In this document: one piece after another, positions 1 to 7,269 of the stretch | How positions within the stretch are numbered: position 1 is the stretch's first letter | How the letters are laid out: every line of letters starts with the position of its first letter | NCBI GenBank assembly: GCA_023410155.1 | Contig: JAEYQF010000250.1 | Span: 1 to 17,188 of the forward strand | Source of the DNA: Verrucomicrobiota bacterium | GTDB lineage: Bacteria > Verrucomicrobiota > Verrucomicrobiia > Opitutales > Opitutaceae | Length of the DNA stretch: 17,188 nt | Direction: 5' to 3' | The notes under the pieces: generated by a model | Databases searched by the model: none | Told to the model about the DNA's origin: nothing | The model's input: only the letters and a program-made list of their open reading frames with translations | Program-made: the position numbers and the translations under genes

Positions 1-1
1 A

Positions 2-631
2 CTTGACGAAGTCCAAGAGGCCCGCACGAACGTGTTCTTCGATAAAATCCCCACGACGCTCGAAGCAAAGGAGTTCAAGCCGCACGACCGCATGATCGAT
101 CGGTTGCTCGACCAAGGTTACGCGAGCACGGATATCTGTTCGGCCCTGATTCACCTGCTGCAGGGCGGCGAAGGCGGAGGGGAGAAGAAAGCCGTGCCGA
201 CCGCGCCGTCCCCGATGCCGGCGGCGAAGCCCGCGCCGGAGTGGACCCGGGCCAAGACTGCGCCCCGCACGCCGCCGGCGGCGCATTCGGAGGAAAGTGA
301 CGGCTCCGCGGACGATGGCCCGGGCGCGTCCAAGAAAACCAAATACGAGCGCCCCGCGCGCACCGGCAAGGAGACCGGCATGAGCACGATCTTCCTCAAC
401 GTTGGCCGCAAGCAGCTCATCACGCCGGGAGACATCGTCGGGAAGATCTCCGGTGTCACGCGGCTCAACGCCAGTGTCGTCGGCGCGATCGACATCCACC
501 AGCGCCACACCTTGGTTGATGTCGCCGAAGCCGAGGCGCCGCTGATCGTGAAGAAACTCACGGGCATCAAAATGAAAGGCATCGCTCTCGCGCCCGCGCT
601 TGCGAGCGAAGATCAGATAGCCGCGAGCTGA
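2..631 (+). CDS. deaD: DEAD-box RNA helicase, C-terminal part (5' truncated)
   Basis: This is the last 209 residues of an ATP-dependent RNA helicase of the DeaD/CsdA type. These enzymes unwind RNA in ribosome assembly, mRNA decay and cold adaptation. The frame is open from base 2, so the gene begins outside the window. A GTG at 32 is internal, because the residues before it (LDEVQEARTN) also fit the helicase family. Visible residues 1-53 are the helical end of the helicase core. Residues 54-125 are a low-complexity Pro/Ala/Lys linker. Residues 127-200 form a DbpA-like RNA-binding domain, starting at STIFLNVGRK and continuing through ITPGDIVGKISG. The motor domains with the DEAD and SAT motifs are not visible. 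The gene ends just before a hairpin terminator. Family assignment is firm; deaD rather than dbpA is an inference from the long linker. Confidence 0.88.
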   Translation, partial: LDEVQEARTNVFFDKIPTTLEAKEFKPHDRMIDRLLDQGYASTDICSALIHLLQGGEGGGEKKAVPTAPSPMPAAKPAPEWTRAKTAPRTPPAAHSEESDGSADDGPGASKKTKYERPARTGKETGMSTIFLNVGRKQLITPGDIVGKISGVTRLNASVVGAIDIHQRHTLVDVAEAEAPLIVKKLTGIKMKGIALAPALASEDQIAAS

Positions 632-640
632 GGGAGCTTG

Positions 641-668
641 AGCCCGGACGTCCGCGTCGGGCTTGTTT
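641..668 (+). terminator. Rho-independent terminator of the helicase gene
   Basis: Ten bases after the helicase stop, AGCCC and GACG pair with CGTC and GGGCT across a TCCG loop, with one bulged G. A short T-rich tract (TTGTTTG) follows. The stem is GC-rich and correctly placed. It also overlaps the earliest possible start (TTG at 663) of the next reading frame, which argues that the HNH gene starts further downstream. Confidence 0.7.
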
Positions 669-882
669 GATTTGCGCAGCGTGTTCAGCCCGCGAGGGAC
701 GGGAGCTCCACCGGCGGATTTCGATTTTTCGCTTAGAACGACCGACTACGGATGCAGTGTGGCCCGACTCACGCCGGGCATGGTCCCGAGACCGGGCGCA
801 CGATGTCCCGACTCGAGCCGCACTTGGGTGCGATCGTGTGCGGATGTTGGTGCGACCGGGTGCGGGTTCGGGCCCCGCATCC
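669..882. repeat. Non-coding GC-rich repetitive spacer upstream of the HNH gene
   Basis: No convincing gene lies here. The stretch contains a 17-base direct repeat with two mismatches at 827-843 and 849-865, a period of 22 bases. The block CTCGA then CCGCACTTGGG (812-828) recurs in reverse orientation downstream of valS at 10084-10105. Several partial inverted repeats built on CCCGA/TCGGG are also visible. The stretch looks like a copy of a dispersed intergenic repeat. Confidence 0.4.
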
Positions 883-909
883 TTGACAGTGCGCCGCCGG
901 CATCATTAT
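883..909 (+). promoter_or_regulatory. Candidate promoter of the HNH gene
   Basis: A perfect TTGACA (883-888) is followed after 15 bases by CATTAT (904-909), which matches the -10 consensus at 4 of 6 positions. The spacing is short. If used, transcription would begin about 8 bases before the ATG at 924, giving an almost leaderless mRNA. That fits the absence of a Shine-Dalgarno sequence. Confidence 0.35.
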
Positions 910-923
910 TGCGGTGTCCCCGT

Positions 924-1541
924 ATGGAGGCCGCGCTCGACCAACCGGTGCTGGTTCTAAACCGCCTATGGCAGGCAGTGAATGTCATCGGCGCCCGACG
1001 GGCCTTCGCGCTCCTTTCGCGCGGGCACGCGCAGGTGGTTCATCATCACGCCGACGATTTCCGCACGTTCGCGTTGCTCGATTGGATCGACTTCTCGCGC
1101 CACAATCCGCCGATCGAGGAACTCGAAACGGTGCACACCCCGAGCCGCACGATCCGTTTGCCGCGTGTCATTCTCCTCACGTTTTTCGACAAGCTCCCGT
1201 GCAAGGAACTGAAGCTCACGCGCAACAACGTGTTCGAGCGCGACAAGAACACCTGCCAGTATTGCGCGCGGGTGATGCCCCGCGAGCAGCTCAATCTCGA
1301 TCATGTCATCCCGCGCGATTACGGCGGGAAAACGACGTGGGAGAACATCGTGTGCTCGTGCATCAAGTGTAACACGAGGAAGGCGAACCGTCTTCCGCAT
1401 GAGGCGCACATGCGGCTCATCCGGAAACCGGTCCGCCCGAAATGGCGCCCGGTCATCTCGCTGGTGCTCGGCGCGCAGCATCGCGAGATGTGGAAGGACT
1501 TCCTCGACCTCGCGTATTGGAACGTGGAGCTGGAAGAGTGA
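924..1541 (+). CDS. HNH endonuclease family protein
   Basis: This 205-residue protein has a C-terminal HNH nuclease fold with a structural zinc site. Visible motifs are C111-x2-C114 (TCQYC), the LDHVIPR motif with D126 and H127, N141 in the TTWENIV segment, and C146-x2-C149-N150 (CIKCNTRKANR). The two CxxC pairs should bind zinc, and H127, N141 and N150 form the expected metal-dependent catalytic site. The N-terminus (PVLVLNRLWQAVNV) is the conserved start of a widespread family of stand-alone HNH proteins of about 160-210 residues. The cellular role of that family is not established; DNA nicking or repair is a guess. The reading frame is open back to a TTG at 663, but that start lies in a terminator and reads through repetitive sequence. 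The ATG at 924 matches the family start. No phage or restriction genes are adjacent. Confidence 0.85.
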   Translation: MEAALDQPVLVLNRLWQAVNVIGARRAFALLSRGHAQVVHHHADDFRTFALLDWIDFSRHNPPIEELETVHTPSRTIRLPRVILLTFFDKLPCKELKLTRNNVFERDKNTCQYCARVMPREQLNLDHVIPRDYGGKTTWENIVCSCIKCNTRKANRLPHEAHMRLIRKPVRPKWRPVISLVLGAQHREMWKDFLDLAYWNVELEE

Positions 1542-1546
1542 TCGAG

Positions 1547-1632
1547 ATTTTCGATTTTGGATTCTCGATTTTTGATTTGTGACCGCCTTCGGGTCTCGAC
1601 GGATCGGCAATCGAAAATCAAGAATCGAAAAT
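1547..1632. repeat. Long imperfect inverted repeat (AT-rich arms)
   Basis: The 24-base arms at 1547-1570 and 1609-1632 are complementary at 21 of 24 positions and surround a 38-base centre. The arms consist of short units close to ATTTTCGATT. The element starts 5 bases after the HNH stop codon and ends 6 bases before the ATG of the ACT-domain gene, so it fills the whole intergenic gap. It is much more AT-rich than its surroundings. It resembles dispersed palindromic intergenic repeats, and its transcript could form a stable hairpin. Confidence 0.75.
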
Positions 1633-1638
1633 TCCCCC

Positions 1639-2163
1639 ATGCTCGCCAATCTCGTGATGACTGTGATCGGGGCGGACCGCCCCGGCCTTGTGCAACTGGT
1701 CGCCGCTTCCGTGGCTGACCACGGCGGCAACTGGCTCGAGAGTCGCATGTGCCGGCTCGGCGGCCAGTTCGCCGGCATCCTGCATGTAGAAGTTCCGCGA
1801 GAGCGCGTGGACGAACTTCGCCGCGCGCTGGCGGAATTGGAGCAGAGCGGCCTGCGAGTCGTGATCCACACCGAGCCGACGGCGGTCGCTGCGGGCGCGG
1901 GGGCAGTGGCCACCCTGGAGCTCGTGGGCAACGACCGACCGGGGATTCTGCGCAGTGTCTCGGGCGTGCTCGCCACGCATGGCGTAAACGTCGAGGAGCT
2001 TTCTTCGGAGCGCGTGAGTGCTCCGATGGGTGGCGGCACGTTGTTTCAGGCACGCGCGACGGTGCTGGTGCCGCCGTCCGTGAATCTCGGCGCCGTGCGC
2101 GCTGATCTGGAGAAGTTAGCCGCTGACTTGATGGTCGATTTGCGGCTCGTGCCGGCGAAGTAA
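1639..2163 (+). CDS. Tandem ACT-domain protein, GcvR-like
   Basis: This is a 174-residue protein made of two ACT domains, at about residues 3-80 and 89-172. Each opens with the ligand-loop signature: GADRPGLVQ at 11-19 and GNDRPGILR at 98-106. Tandem ACT proteins of this size include GcvR, the accessory repressor of the glycine cleavage system, and related uncharacterised amino-acid sensors. ACT domains bind small ligands, usually amino acids, at dimer interfaces. No DNA-binding or catalytic domain is present, so it should act through a partner protein. The frame extends upstream to a GTG at 1579, but those codons read through the inverted repeat, so the ATG at 1639 is preferred. There is no Shine-Dalgarno sequence, only a run of C just before the ATG. 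No gcv genes are nearby, so the GcvR role is not proven. Confidence 0.8.
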   Translation: MLANLVMTVIGADRPGLVQLVAASVADHGGNWLESRMCRLGGQFAGILHVEVPRERVDELRRALAELEQSGLRVVIHTEPTAVAAGAGAVATLELVGNDRPGILRSVSGVLATHGVNVEELSSERVSAPMGGGTLFQARATVLVPPSVNLGAVRADLEKLAADLMVDLRLVPAK

Positions 2164-2185
2164 GCTGCAGCTCGACGCAGCGTGA

Positions 2186-2217
2186 ACGGTCCGGCAGCGG
2201 AGTGCCGTCCCGACCGT
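2186..2217. terminator. Bidirectional hairpin between convergent genes
   Basis: A two-part stem is formed by ACGGTC with GACCGT (outer) and CGGCA with TGCCG (inner) around a GCGGAG loop, with a four-base bulge (TCCC) on one side. It lies between the stop codons of the ACT gene (2163) and the convergent small membrane-protein gene (2222). There is no T-tract on either side, so it may stabilise 3' ends rather than terminate intrinsically. Confidence 0.5.
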
Positions 2218-2221
2218 GCGC

Positions 2222-2437
2222 TTATTTGCCGGAGAGTTTCTGGCGGCCGACGACAAAGAGAACTGCAGCGATGATCAGGTCGAAGAGTGCCATGTAAACG
2301 CGCGCGAAGAACGGCACGCGGTCGAGTGGCAGCGCGAGCAGGGCGGCGGCACAGAGAACGAGCAGTGTTATCGCCAGCGTGAGAAGTTTCTTCTGGCGGC
2401 GGCGTTCGCGTTCGGGCGCGGAGAGGGTGTCGGGCAT
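2222..2437 (-). CDS. Small two-helix membrane protein of unknown function
   Basis: This 71-residue protein begins 2 bases after the stop codon of the upstream histidine kinase, so the two are almost certainly cotranscribed and translationally coupled. A basic N-terminus (ERERRRQKK, residues 9-17) precedes two hydrophobic segments at about 18-38 (LLTLAITLLVLCAAALLALPL lies here) and 47-63. A short basic tail, GRQKLSGK, ends it. By the positive-inside rule both ends should be cytoplasmic. I recognise no family. Its frame stays open far upstream inside the kinase gene, but that stretch is an arginine-rich shadow. The ATG at 2437 is the only start that gives a sensible protein. Its position suggests a link to the kinase, perhaps as a membrane anchor, which is conjecture. 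Confidence 0.7.
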   Translation of the reverse strand: MPDTLSAPERERRRQKKLLTLAITLLVLCAAALLALPLDRVPFFARVYMALFDLIIAAVLFVVGRQKLSGK

Positions 2438-2439
2438 GG

Positions 2440-4152
2440 TCAGGATTTGGCGAGCGGGAGGCTGATGCGCATCGTGGTGCCGGTCGCGCCGCTGGAAAGG
2501 AGCGAGATGTCGCCGTGGTGGCTTACGAGGATGCGCTTGGCGATCGCGAGCCCGAGACCGGTGCCTCCTGGTCGCCCGGAAAGAAACGAGTCGAAAACGC
2601 GTTCGCCCAAAGCGGGCGGGATGCCGGTGCCGCTGTCGATGACGTCGACGGTCGCGAAAGGTGCACTGCCGCGAAGTTCCTGACCGACGACGATGGCGAG
2701 CTTGCCGCCCTTCGACATGGCTTCGGTGGAATTGAAGATGAGGTTGAGGAGGACCTGCTGGATCTGGCCTTTGTGCGCGTCGACCACGAGCGCCTGCGCG
2801 GGCGGTTCGTAGCGAAGCTGGATGTGCGACTGCGCGAGTTTGGGGCGCATCAGCACGAGCGTGTCGCTGACGATGTCGGCAAGCGACCACCGCGAGTGGA
2901 GCGCGGCGGGAGCTTTCGCGAAATTGAGGACGCGGAGCACGATGCTCTCGAGCTGATCGAGTTTCTCGTTGATCACGCGGAGGTCGGTGCGGCGCGGATC
3001 GTTGGCGGGGAAGTCGAGTCCGAGTCCGCCCATCAGCAGCTTCAGCACGGTGAGGGGATTCCGAATCTCGTGTGCGATCTCCGCCGCGAGCAGGCCGAGC
3101 GTGGTGAGTTGCTCGTTCTTGCGGAGCGTCTCTTCGCTCTGGAAAGCGCGGGCGTAGAGACGCGCGTTCTGCAGGGCGACGGTGCCCAGGCCGGCGAGGG
3201 AGGCGCAGGCGCGTTTTTCGCCATCGTCGAAGCGATGAACACGCTCGGTGAACACGGCGAGCACGCCGAGGACTTCGCCGCCATAAAGCAGCGGCGTAAA
3301 TAGCGCCGAGCGCAGCGTGCGGTCCGGCGGGAGATCGGCGAGACCGTCGAAGCCCGGGGTCTGGATGTCGGGAAAATCGATCTGGCGCTTGGTCTGCACG
3401 GCCGATCCGGCCAGGCAGGCGTGGACGGCCAGATCGCCCATGGGCACGGGGGCGGGAGCGTCCTCGGGCGAGTCGAAGGCCACGCATTTGACCGTGCCTT
3501 CGTCGGCTTCGTGGAGGTAGAGCGCGCAGAGGCGGGCCTGCATCATGCGGCGGGCATCGCGGGTGAGGGCGGAGAAGAGCTCCTGCGTCTCCAGTTTGGA
3601 AACCAGCGACTGGCCCGTGGTGAGCAGCGCCTCGAGCTGGCGCGAACGTGCCTCGAGGTGGCGTGCGCGCCAGAGCTGGAGCACCACATGGGCAGCGGCC
3701 ACGGCGAGCTCTTCGAGCAGCGCCAGGTCATCGGAGGAAAAACCCGCCACACGATCGCTTTCAAGGTCGATAACGCCGATGATCAGGTCGCCATCGCGCA
3801 ACGGCGCGGCCATTTCGCATCGAGCGCTGGGACGCACGGCGATGTAGCGAGGCTCGGTCGCGACGTCGGTGACAAGGAGAGAGCGGTTGTTGAGCACGCA
3901 CCAGCCGGTGACGCCGTGGCCCAACTTCAAGCCGAGCTGAACTTCGGTGGCGGGCATGCCGCGCTGGACTTCCGTTTCGAGGCGGCCGGCCGCGGGGTTG
4001 AGCAGCGCGATCGAGCCCGCATCGGCACCGAAGGTTGAGATAAGTTCGTCGAGCATCTGGCCGAGCGCGTTCCGTGGATCCTGGACGCGGCCGGTGAGCG
4101 AGGTGATGCGATAGAGCGCGGGATACGCGCGCGGGTCGGCTTTGAGCGGCAT
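2440..4152 (-). CDS. GAF-domain sensor histidine kinase, soluble
   Basis: This is a 570-residue histidine kinase without membrane segments or signal peptide. Residue numbers count from the ATG at 4152. The order is GAF domain (about 25-155), second GAF domain (about 180-335), HisKA dimerisation domain, and HATPase_c. The phospho-acceptor is H361 in the H-box AAEIAHEIRNPL. The N-box has N470 and N474 (LNLIFNSTEAM), the G1 box is DSGTGIPP with D506, and the G2 box GGTGLGL lies at 529-535. All residues needed for autophosphorylation are present. GAF domains sense small cytoplasmic ligands, redox state or nucleotides; the signal here cannot be read from sequence. No response regulator is adjacent. 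It lies 199 bases downstream of glnD on the same strand and is followed directly by the small membrane protein. A GTG at 4167 is an equally possible start, adding five residues; neither start has a Shine-Dalgarno sequence. Confidence 0.9.
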   Translation of the reverse strand: MPLKADPRAYPALYRITSLTGRVQDPRNALGQMLDELISTFGADAGSIALLNPAAGRLETEVQRGMPATEVQLGLKLGHGVTGWCVLNNRSLLVTDVATEPRYIAVRPSARCEMAAPLRDGDLIIGVIDLESDRVAGFSSDDLALLEELAVAAAHVVLQLWRARHLEARSRQLEALLTTGQSLVSKLETQELFSALTRDARRMMQARLCALYLHEADEGTVKCVAFDSPEDAPAPVPMGDLAVHACLAGSAVQTKRQIDFPDIQTPGFDGLADLPPDRTLRSALFTPLLYGGEVLGVLAVFTERVHRFDDGEKRACASLAGLGTVALQNARLYARAFQSEETLRKNEQLTTLGLLAAEIAHEIRNPLTVLKLLMGGLGLDFPANDPRRTDLRVINEKLDQLESIVLRVLNFAKAPAALHSRWSLADIVSDTLVLMRPKLAQSHIQLRYEPPAQALVVDAHKGQIQQVLLNLIFNSTEAMSKGGKLAIVVGQELRGSAPFATVDVIDSGTGIPPALGERVFDSFLSGRPGGTGLGLAIAKRILVSHHGDISLLSSGATGTTMRISLPLAKS

Positions 4153-4280
4153 GGACGGAGTCGTCACACTGGCGCGAGGGGCGCAGGGCGAACAGGATTT
4201 TTTCTCCCCATGGCAGGGCTGGGCGTCGCCGGCGGGGCACCGGATCGAGCCGCACTCTGGCGCGGCCGTAGGCGGACATT

Positions 4281-4300
4281 ATCCCGGTTCGAGACGGGAT
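4281..4300 (-). terminator. Short hairpin after glnD
   Basis: ATCCCG (4281-4286) and CGGGAT (4295-4300) form a perfect six-base stem with an eight-base loop in the gap between glnD and the histidine kinase. It has no T-tract on the minus strand. It may weaken read-through or protect the glnD 3' end. It partly overlaps a GATAAT hexamer (minus strand, 4278-4283) that could be a -10 box for the kinase gene, but no -35 box was found. Confidence 0.3.
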
Positions 4301-4351
4301 CGGGGGAGAGACAGGTCCCGACGTGGCGCCGGGAGGACGCGGGGTCGTGCG

Positions 4352-7156
4352 TCAGCTCGCAGCAGGGATCGCGACGGGCTTGATGATCTCCGTCAATGCA
4401 TCGCGCAACGTTTCCAGGCGCGGCGTATCGATCGCTTGGGCGGGCTCGGAGCTCTCAATGTAAAACGTATCGATCGCGACACCGCGCTCGGTGCCGATGC
4501 GGGCGAAGGTGATGTCGAAGCCGTGATCGGAGATCGCCTTGGCGAGACGATAGAGCAGGCCGATCTGGTCGCGCGCCTGGATTTCCACGATCGTGCGCTG
4601 CATGGCCAACTCGTGGTAAACTTCCACGGTGGGAGGAAACGAGGAGTGCAGAGCCTCGCCGTTGGTGGAGACGGTGTAGCGGCTGCCGGAGATCTTCTTC
4701 GCCTGCGCGACGATGTCGGGATACAGGTCCTTGTTGGACACGAGGGCGGACTCGATCGTCTTGGCAAAGAGTTCCTGTGCGCTCGCGCTTTGGACGACGC
4801 CGCGGCCGGGCTCGACGACGTAGAAGGTGTCGATCGCGATGTGGTCGGAGCGCGAGATAACTTTGGCGCCAAGGATACTGAGGCCGGCGACGCTGAATGC
4901 GCCTGCGAGCTTATAGAAGAGTCCAGCACGATCCCAGGTGACGACATTGACGACGGTAAGGGAGCGGTTGAGGTCATCCTGCCACTCGATGACGGGCTTG
5001 AGCGAGCCCACGGAGTCGGCCGTGGCGATGGACTTCAACAGGCGGTTCACCATCTGGATGTGCAGTGCGATCTCGTCGGCATCCGTCTGGATGAAATAGC
5101 GCTCAGGCAGGAGGCCGAAATGCGCCACGATCTCGTCGGCGCTGATTCCAGGCGTCTTGCGGGAGATGAGTTCCTGTTGGGTCATTTGCTTCTTCTTTTC
5201 GAAAGTGGCGTGGACGGCGTCACCGAGGTTCAGCCGTTGCAGCGTGGCGCGGAAGAGGCTGGTGTGAAGCGTGTCCTTGTAACCGTTCCACAGGCTCGCC
5301 GCCGTGCCGCGTGCATCACAGAACGTGTGCACGTAAAGATGCCGGAGTCTTTCAGGATCTCCAACGAGTTCGGCAAAAGCAGCGGCAGTCTGGGGGTCAT
5401 CGACATCACGCTTCTGCCAGAATCGTGCCATCGCTAGATGATTTTTGATCACGAAGGAGACCAGTTCGCGGCCTTCCGCGCTCACAGCCAGCCGGTCGAG
5501 AATGGGTTCAGCGATGCGCACGCCCGACTCCGCATGTCCCTGGATGCCTTCGGCTTTGCCGATGTCGTGGAGGAGGAGGGTGAGGTAGAGAAGCGCCGGC
5601 TCGGCGCTCTCGTGCAGCACCTCGCGATACTTCAGCGTGATCGGTTCGGCTTCGGTAAAAATCAGGTCAAGTTGTCGGATCGCTTCGAGCGTGTGCACGT
5701 CCGCCGTGTAGCGGTGATAGAACTCGTGCTGCACCAGACAGGTGAGGCCATCGAACTCGGGGATGAAGCGGCTCAACACGCCGAGCTCGTGCATGAGATT
5801 GAGCGTGGGAAAGACCGCTCCGGCTTCGGAGAGGATAGCGCGAAAGCTGACGTTGGCCGCATCGCTGGCGCGCACGTCGTCGGTGATCAGGCCGAGTGAT
5901 GCGCGGATGAGCGACTGGAGGTGAAAATCGAGTTCACCTTCGAGTTGCTGACAGTGGCGGAAGACGCGGATGAGCCGCACCGGATCTTCCTGAAACACGT
6001 CGGACTTCTCCGCGATGAGCGTGCGACCGCGGAGGAGAAAGCCGTCGATGCGCTTGCTGCGACGGAAACGCGAGGCGAGCAGAGACTCCCGCAGCGAGAC
6101 CTTTGCGCCCTGCGCATCGCGGCCGATGGTGAGGGCGAGGCGGCTCTCGATCAGTTTTGAGATGCGGAAGATCGTCTGCGCCGCGCGGTAGTAGTCCTGC
6201 ATGAACCGCTCCACCCGCAACAATGGGTCCTCCTCGGTGTAGCCGAGGTTCTGGGCGACGCGCGGCTGCATGTCCAAGTTAAGCACGTCGGTCGCGCGCA
6301 CACTGAGGAAGTGCAGTTCATTGCGCACCCGCAGCAGCACGCCGTAAGCGCGGGTGAAGTCAGCCAGCTCTTCGGCGCGCAGGTAGTTTTGCGTGACCAA
6401 TTCGTCGATGTGCCGGATGCCGAGCTTTACCCGCGCCATCCAGACGGCGTTTTGGTAATCGCGCAGACCGCCCACGCCGTTCTTCAAGTCGGGCTCCTGG
6501 AGAAAAACGGTGTCGCCGTATTTCGCGCGTCTCTGCGCCTGATCGCTCAGACGGGCGGCGATGTAGCCTTTGGGGTCCTCGGTCGTGGCGAAGGCGCGAT
6601 AGTTTTGCTCGAGCGTTTCGAAAAGCGCGTCCGAGCCGGCGATGAGTCGCGCCTCCAGCAGCGAGGTGAGCGTCTGGATGTCCTTGCGCGCTTCGATGAA
6701 GACATCGTCGAGATTACGCGTGGAGTGGCCGACTTTCAGACCGCAATCCCAGAGCGGGTAGAGGATATCGTTGGTGAGTTGCTCGAGGAAGGGTTTGACC
6801 ACGGCCGGTTTGGTCTTGGCCGGGAAAAGAAACATCAGGTCCACGTCGCTCAGCGGGCTGAGCTCGCCGCGACCGTATCCGCCAAGTGCCACGAGCGAAA
6901 CGGGTGCGGGCAGCGCTCCGCTGGTTTGCTGGTAGCGCTGCACGCCGGCGTCGAAGAGCGCCACGAGCATGGCATCGATCGTGGCGGCGCGCTCGTGCGC
7001 GATGTCGAGGCCGGAGGCGCCGAGGGCGTGTTTCTCGCGCAGGCTGGCCGCGGCCGCCTGCAAGTAGCCTTTGCACGCGGCGAGCCGGTCCGCGGCGGAT
7101 TGGCCGGGAGGGAGCTTCAGCGGTTCGCTGGCGAAAGGCGGAAACGTGTCGGGCAT
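4352..7156 (-). CDS. glnD: Bifunctional PII uridylyltransferase / uridylyl-removing enzyme
   Basis: GlnD is the primary glutamine sensor of the cytoplasm. At low glutamine it adds UMP to PII proteins (GlnB/GlnK); at high glutamine it removes it, thereby tuning glutamine synthetase and nitrogen transcription. The 934-residue length is normal. The nucleotidyltransferase motif GGYGRGELSPLSDVDL lies at 92-107 with catalytic D104 and D106. The GlnD-typical LQEPDLKNGVGGLRD segment is at 219-233. The HD phosphohydrolase domain has H487, H530-D531 (LLLHDIGKA) and H541, so both activities should be intact. Two ACT domains close the protein at about 733-800 and 854-925, starting near VTWDRAGLFYKL and ARDQIGLLYRL. 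The gene is divergent from valS, with 113 bases between them. No glnB, glnK or amtB is in the window. The ATG at 7156 is the natural start; no Shine-Dalgarno sequence precedes it. Confidence 0.96.
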   Translation of the reverse strand: MPDTFPPFASEPLKLPPGQSAADRLAACKGYLQAAAASLREKHALGASGLDIAHERAATIDAMLVALFDAGVQRYQQTSGALPAPVSLVALGGYGRGELSPLSDVDLMFLFPAKTKPAVVKPFLEQLTNDILYPLWDCGLKVGHSTRNLDDVFIEARKDIQTLTSLLEARLIAGSDALFETLEQNYRAFATTEDPKGYIAARLSDQAQRRAKYGDTVFLQEPDLKNGVGGLRDYQNAVWMARVKLGIRHIDELVTQNYLRAEELADFTRAYGVLLRVRNELHFLSVRATDVLNLDMQPRVAQNLGYTEEDPLLRVERFMQDYYRAAQTIFRISKLIESRLALTIGRDAQGAKVSLRESLLASRFRRSKRIDGFLLRGRTLIAEKSDVFQEDPVRLIRVFRHCQQLEGELDFHLQSLIRASLGLITDDVRASDAANVSFRAILSEAGAVFPTLNLMHELGVLSRFIPEFDGLTCLVQHEFYHRYTADVHTLEAIRQLDLIFTEAEPITLKYREVLHESAEPALLYLTLLLHDIGKAEGIQGHAESGVRIAEPILDRLAVSAEGRELVSFVIKNHLAMARFWQKRDVDDPQTAAAFAELVGDPERLRHLYVHTFCDARGTAASLWNGYKDTLHTSLFRATLQRLNLGDAVHATFEKKKQMTQQELISRKTPGISADEIVAHFGLLPERYFIQTDADEIALHIQMVNRLLKSIATADSVGSLKPVIEWQDDLNRSLTVVNVVTWDRAGLFYKLAGAFSVAGLSILGAKVISRSDHIAIDTFYVVEPGRGVVQSASAQELFAKTIESALVSNKDLYPDIVAQAKKISGSRYTVSTNGEALHSSFPPTVEVYHELAMQRTIVEIQARDQIGLLYRLAKAISDHGFDITFARIGTERGVAIDTFYIESSEPAQAIDTPRLETLRDALTEIIKPVAIPAAS

Positions 7157-7198
7157 GCGGGAAACGCGCGAGTGAAGCGATTTCGGTGCGGCGGGCGA

Positions 7199-7260
7199 GG
7201 GGGATTTTAACCACTTGCCTCGTTCCGGGGCGGCCGGTTCTCTGTCGGGTTTTTAACCCA
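7199..7260. promoter_or_regulatory. Repeated box in the glnD-valS divergent promoter region
   Basis: Two near-identical 12-base boxes occur in the 113-base divergent gap: GGGATTTTAACC at 7201-7212 and GGGTTTTTAACC at 7247-7258, matching at 11 of 12 positions and 46 bases apart. The second contains the palindrome GGGTT-TTT-AACCC. They are the only AT-rich patches in the gap. They could be operator or promoter elements for one or both genes. No convincing -35/-10 pair was found. Confidence 0.3.
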
Positions 7261-7269
7261 ATCCGACCG

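Noticed and set aside
827..865. Possible CRISPR-like array from 22-base periodic repeats
   Set aside because: Only two imperfect units with no proper spacers and no cas genes; better explained as a dispersed intergenic repeat.
663..923. N-terminal extension of the HNH protein from a TTG codon
   Set aside because: The start would lie in the terminator stem, the translated sequence is low-quality and repetitive, and the family begins at the ATG at 924.
1579..1638. GTG start and 20 extra residues for the ACT-domain protein
   Set aside because: The added codons read through the right arm of the inverted repeat; the first ACT strand begins directly after the ATG at 1639.
2440..3487. Long arginine-rich open frame on the minus strand ahead of the small membrane protein
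   Set aside because: It overlaps the histidine kinase in another frame and shows no protein-like pattern until the ATG at 2437; only the last 71 codons were kept.
4142..5437. 431-codon open frame on the plus strand over glnD and the gap before it
   Set aside because: It lies antisense to an unmistakable GlnD, has an Asp/Gly/Arg-rich composition with no domain, and is typical of shadow frames in GC-rich coding DNA.
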